The notes under the pieces were generated by a model. It had not been told where the DNA came from and ran no database searches. It saw nothing but the letters and a program-made list of their open reading frames with translations. From Clarkia xantiana subsp. parviflora (Eukaryota; Streptophyta; Magnoliopsida; Myrtales; Onagraceae): a stretch of DNA of 64,000 nt. The position numbers were made by a program, and so were the translations under genes. Every line of letters begins with the position of its first letter. Position 1 is the first letter of the stretch. Location: NCBI GenBank assembly GCA_036873135.1, contig JAPTYO010000003.1, positions 29,206,763-29,270,762 on the forward strand. Direction: 5' to 3'. Below, one piece after another: positions 63,800 through 64,000 of the stretch.

Positions 63800-64000
63800 T
63801 TAAGCACCCGTATTTTGAAAAGGAAATTTTAAGGAAATTACATTATGATAAAGAACTTAGATCCTCTTCATTTGGTCCGAAATCCATTACACCGTCGGAA
63901 TTTAATTGTAATAGATTATGCCAACTCATCATTTTTTGTGGAAGATACAAAATGAAGCGGCAAAATTTAATCTTTTGACCAAGTCTATAGTCAAATCCTA

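Overview
The window is nuclear DNA of a flowering plant, most likely a eudicot. Genes are cut by many short GT-AG introns, intergenic DNA is AT-rich with TA microsatellites, and every recognisable protein belongs to a plant family (MED12/CCT, PRONE RopGEF, chloroplast beta-amylase, bestrophin-like thylakoid channel, BSK). Copia, LINE, SINE, hAT and Mutator-type elements typical of plants are present. The species cannot be named from the sequence. Splice sites were read by eye and checked for frame continuity, so exon edges may be off by a base or two.

Layout. 90-1064 (-): small DUF3245-like protein. 1.1-4.4 kb: AT-rich intergenic DNA with a diverged direct repeat. 4.4-14 kb (+): complete MED12 Mediator kinase-module gene (12 coding exons, 2139 aa). 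14.7-19.1 kb (-): compact RopGEF of 7 exons with a 1 kb foldback transposon in one intron. 19.6-20.7 kb: GC-rich island and a SINE. 21-24.1 kb (+): BAM2-type beta-amylase. 24.8-26.8 kb (-): class 3 lipase. 27.7-35 kb: repeat-rich block with two broken Copia fragments and other repeats. 35.4-47.5 kb (+): tandem pair of peroxisomal acyl-CoA thioesterases (ACH2 type), both ending in SKL. 48.1-51.3 kb (+): ankyrin-repeat Raf/ILK-like kinase. 51.3-56 kb: foldback elements, a kinase-fragment duplication, a truncated LINE and a hAT nested in a Mutator-like half element. 56.1-58.4 kb (-): VCCN1-like channel. 60.5-61.9 kb (+): plant protein of unknown function. 62.5 kb to the right edge (-): 3' part of a BSK pseudokinase gene.

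The genes form no shared pathway and sit as independent units, as is usual in plants. The clearest unusual content is in the mobile DNA. A hAT element has inserted into another copy of itself in reverse, both events marked by perfect 8-bp duplications. Three foldback elements of about 0.85-1.0 kb with perfect 9-bp duplications sit in introns and share one layout: GGG-type ends, repeated subterminal phrases, a CCGTTA box and a GC-rich core that is palindromic in at least two. The thioesterase pair supplies 'empty' paralogous introns that confirm insertions in the other copy.
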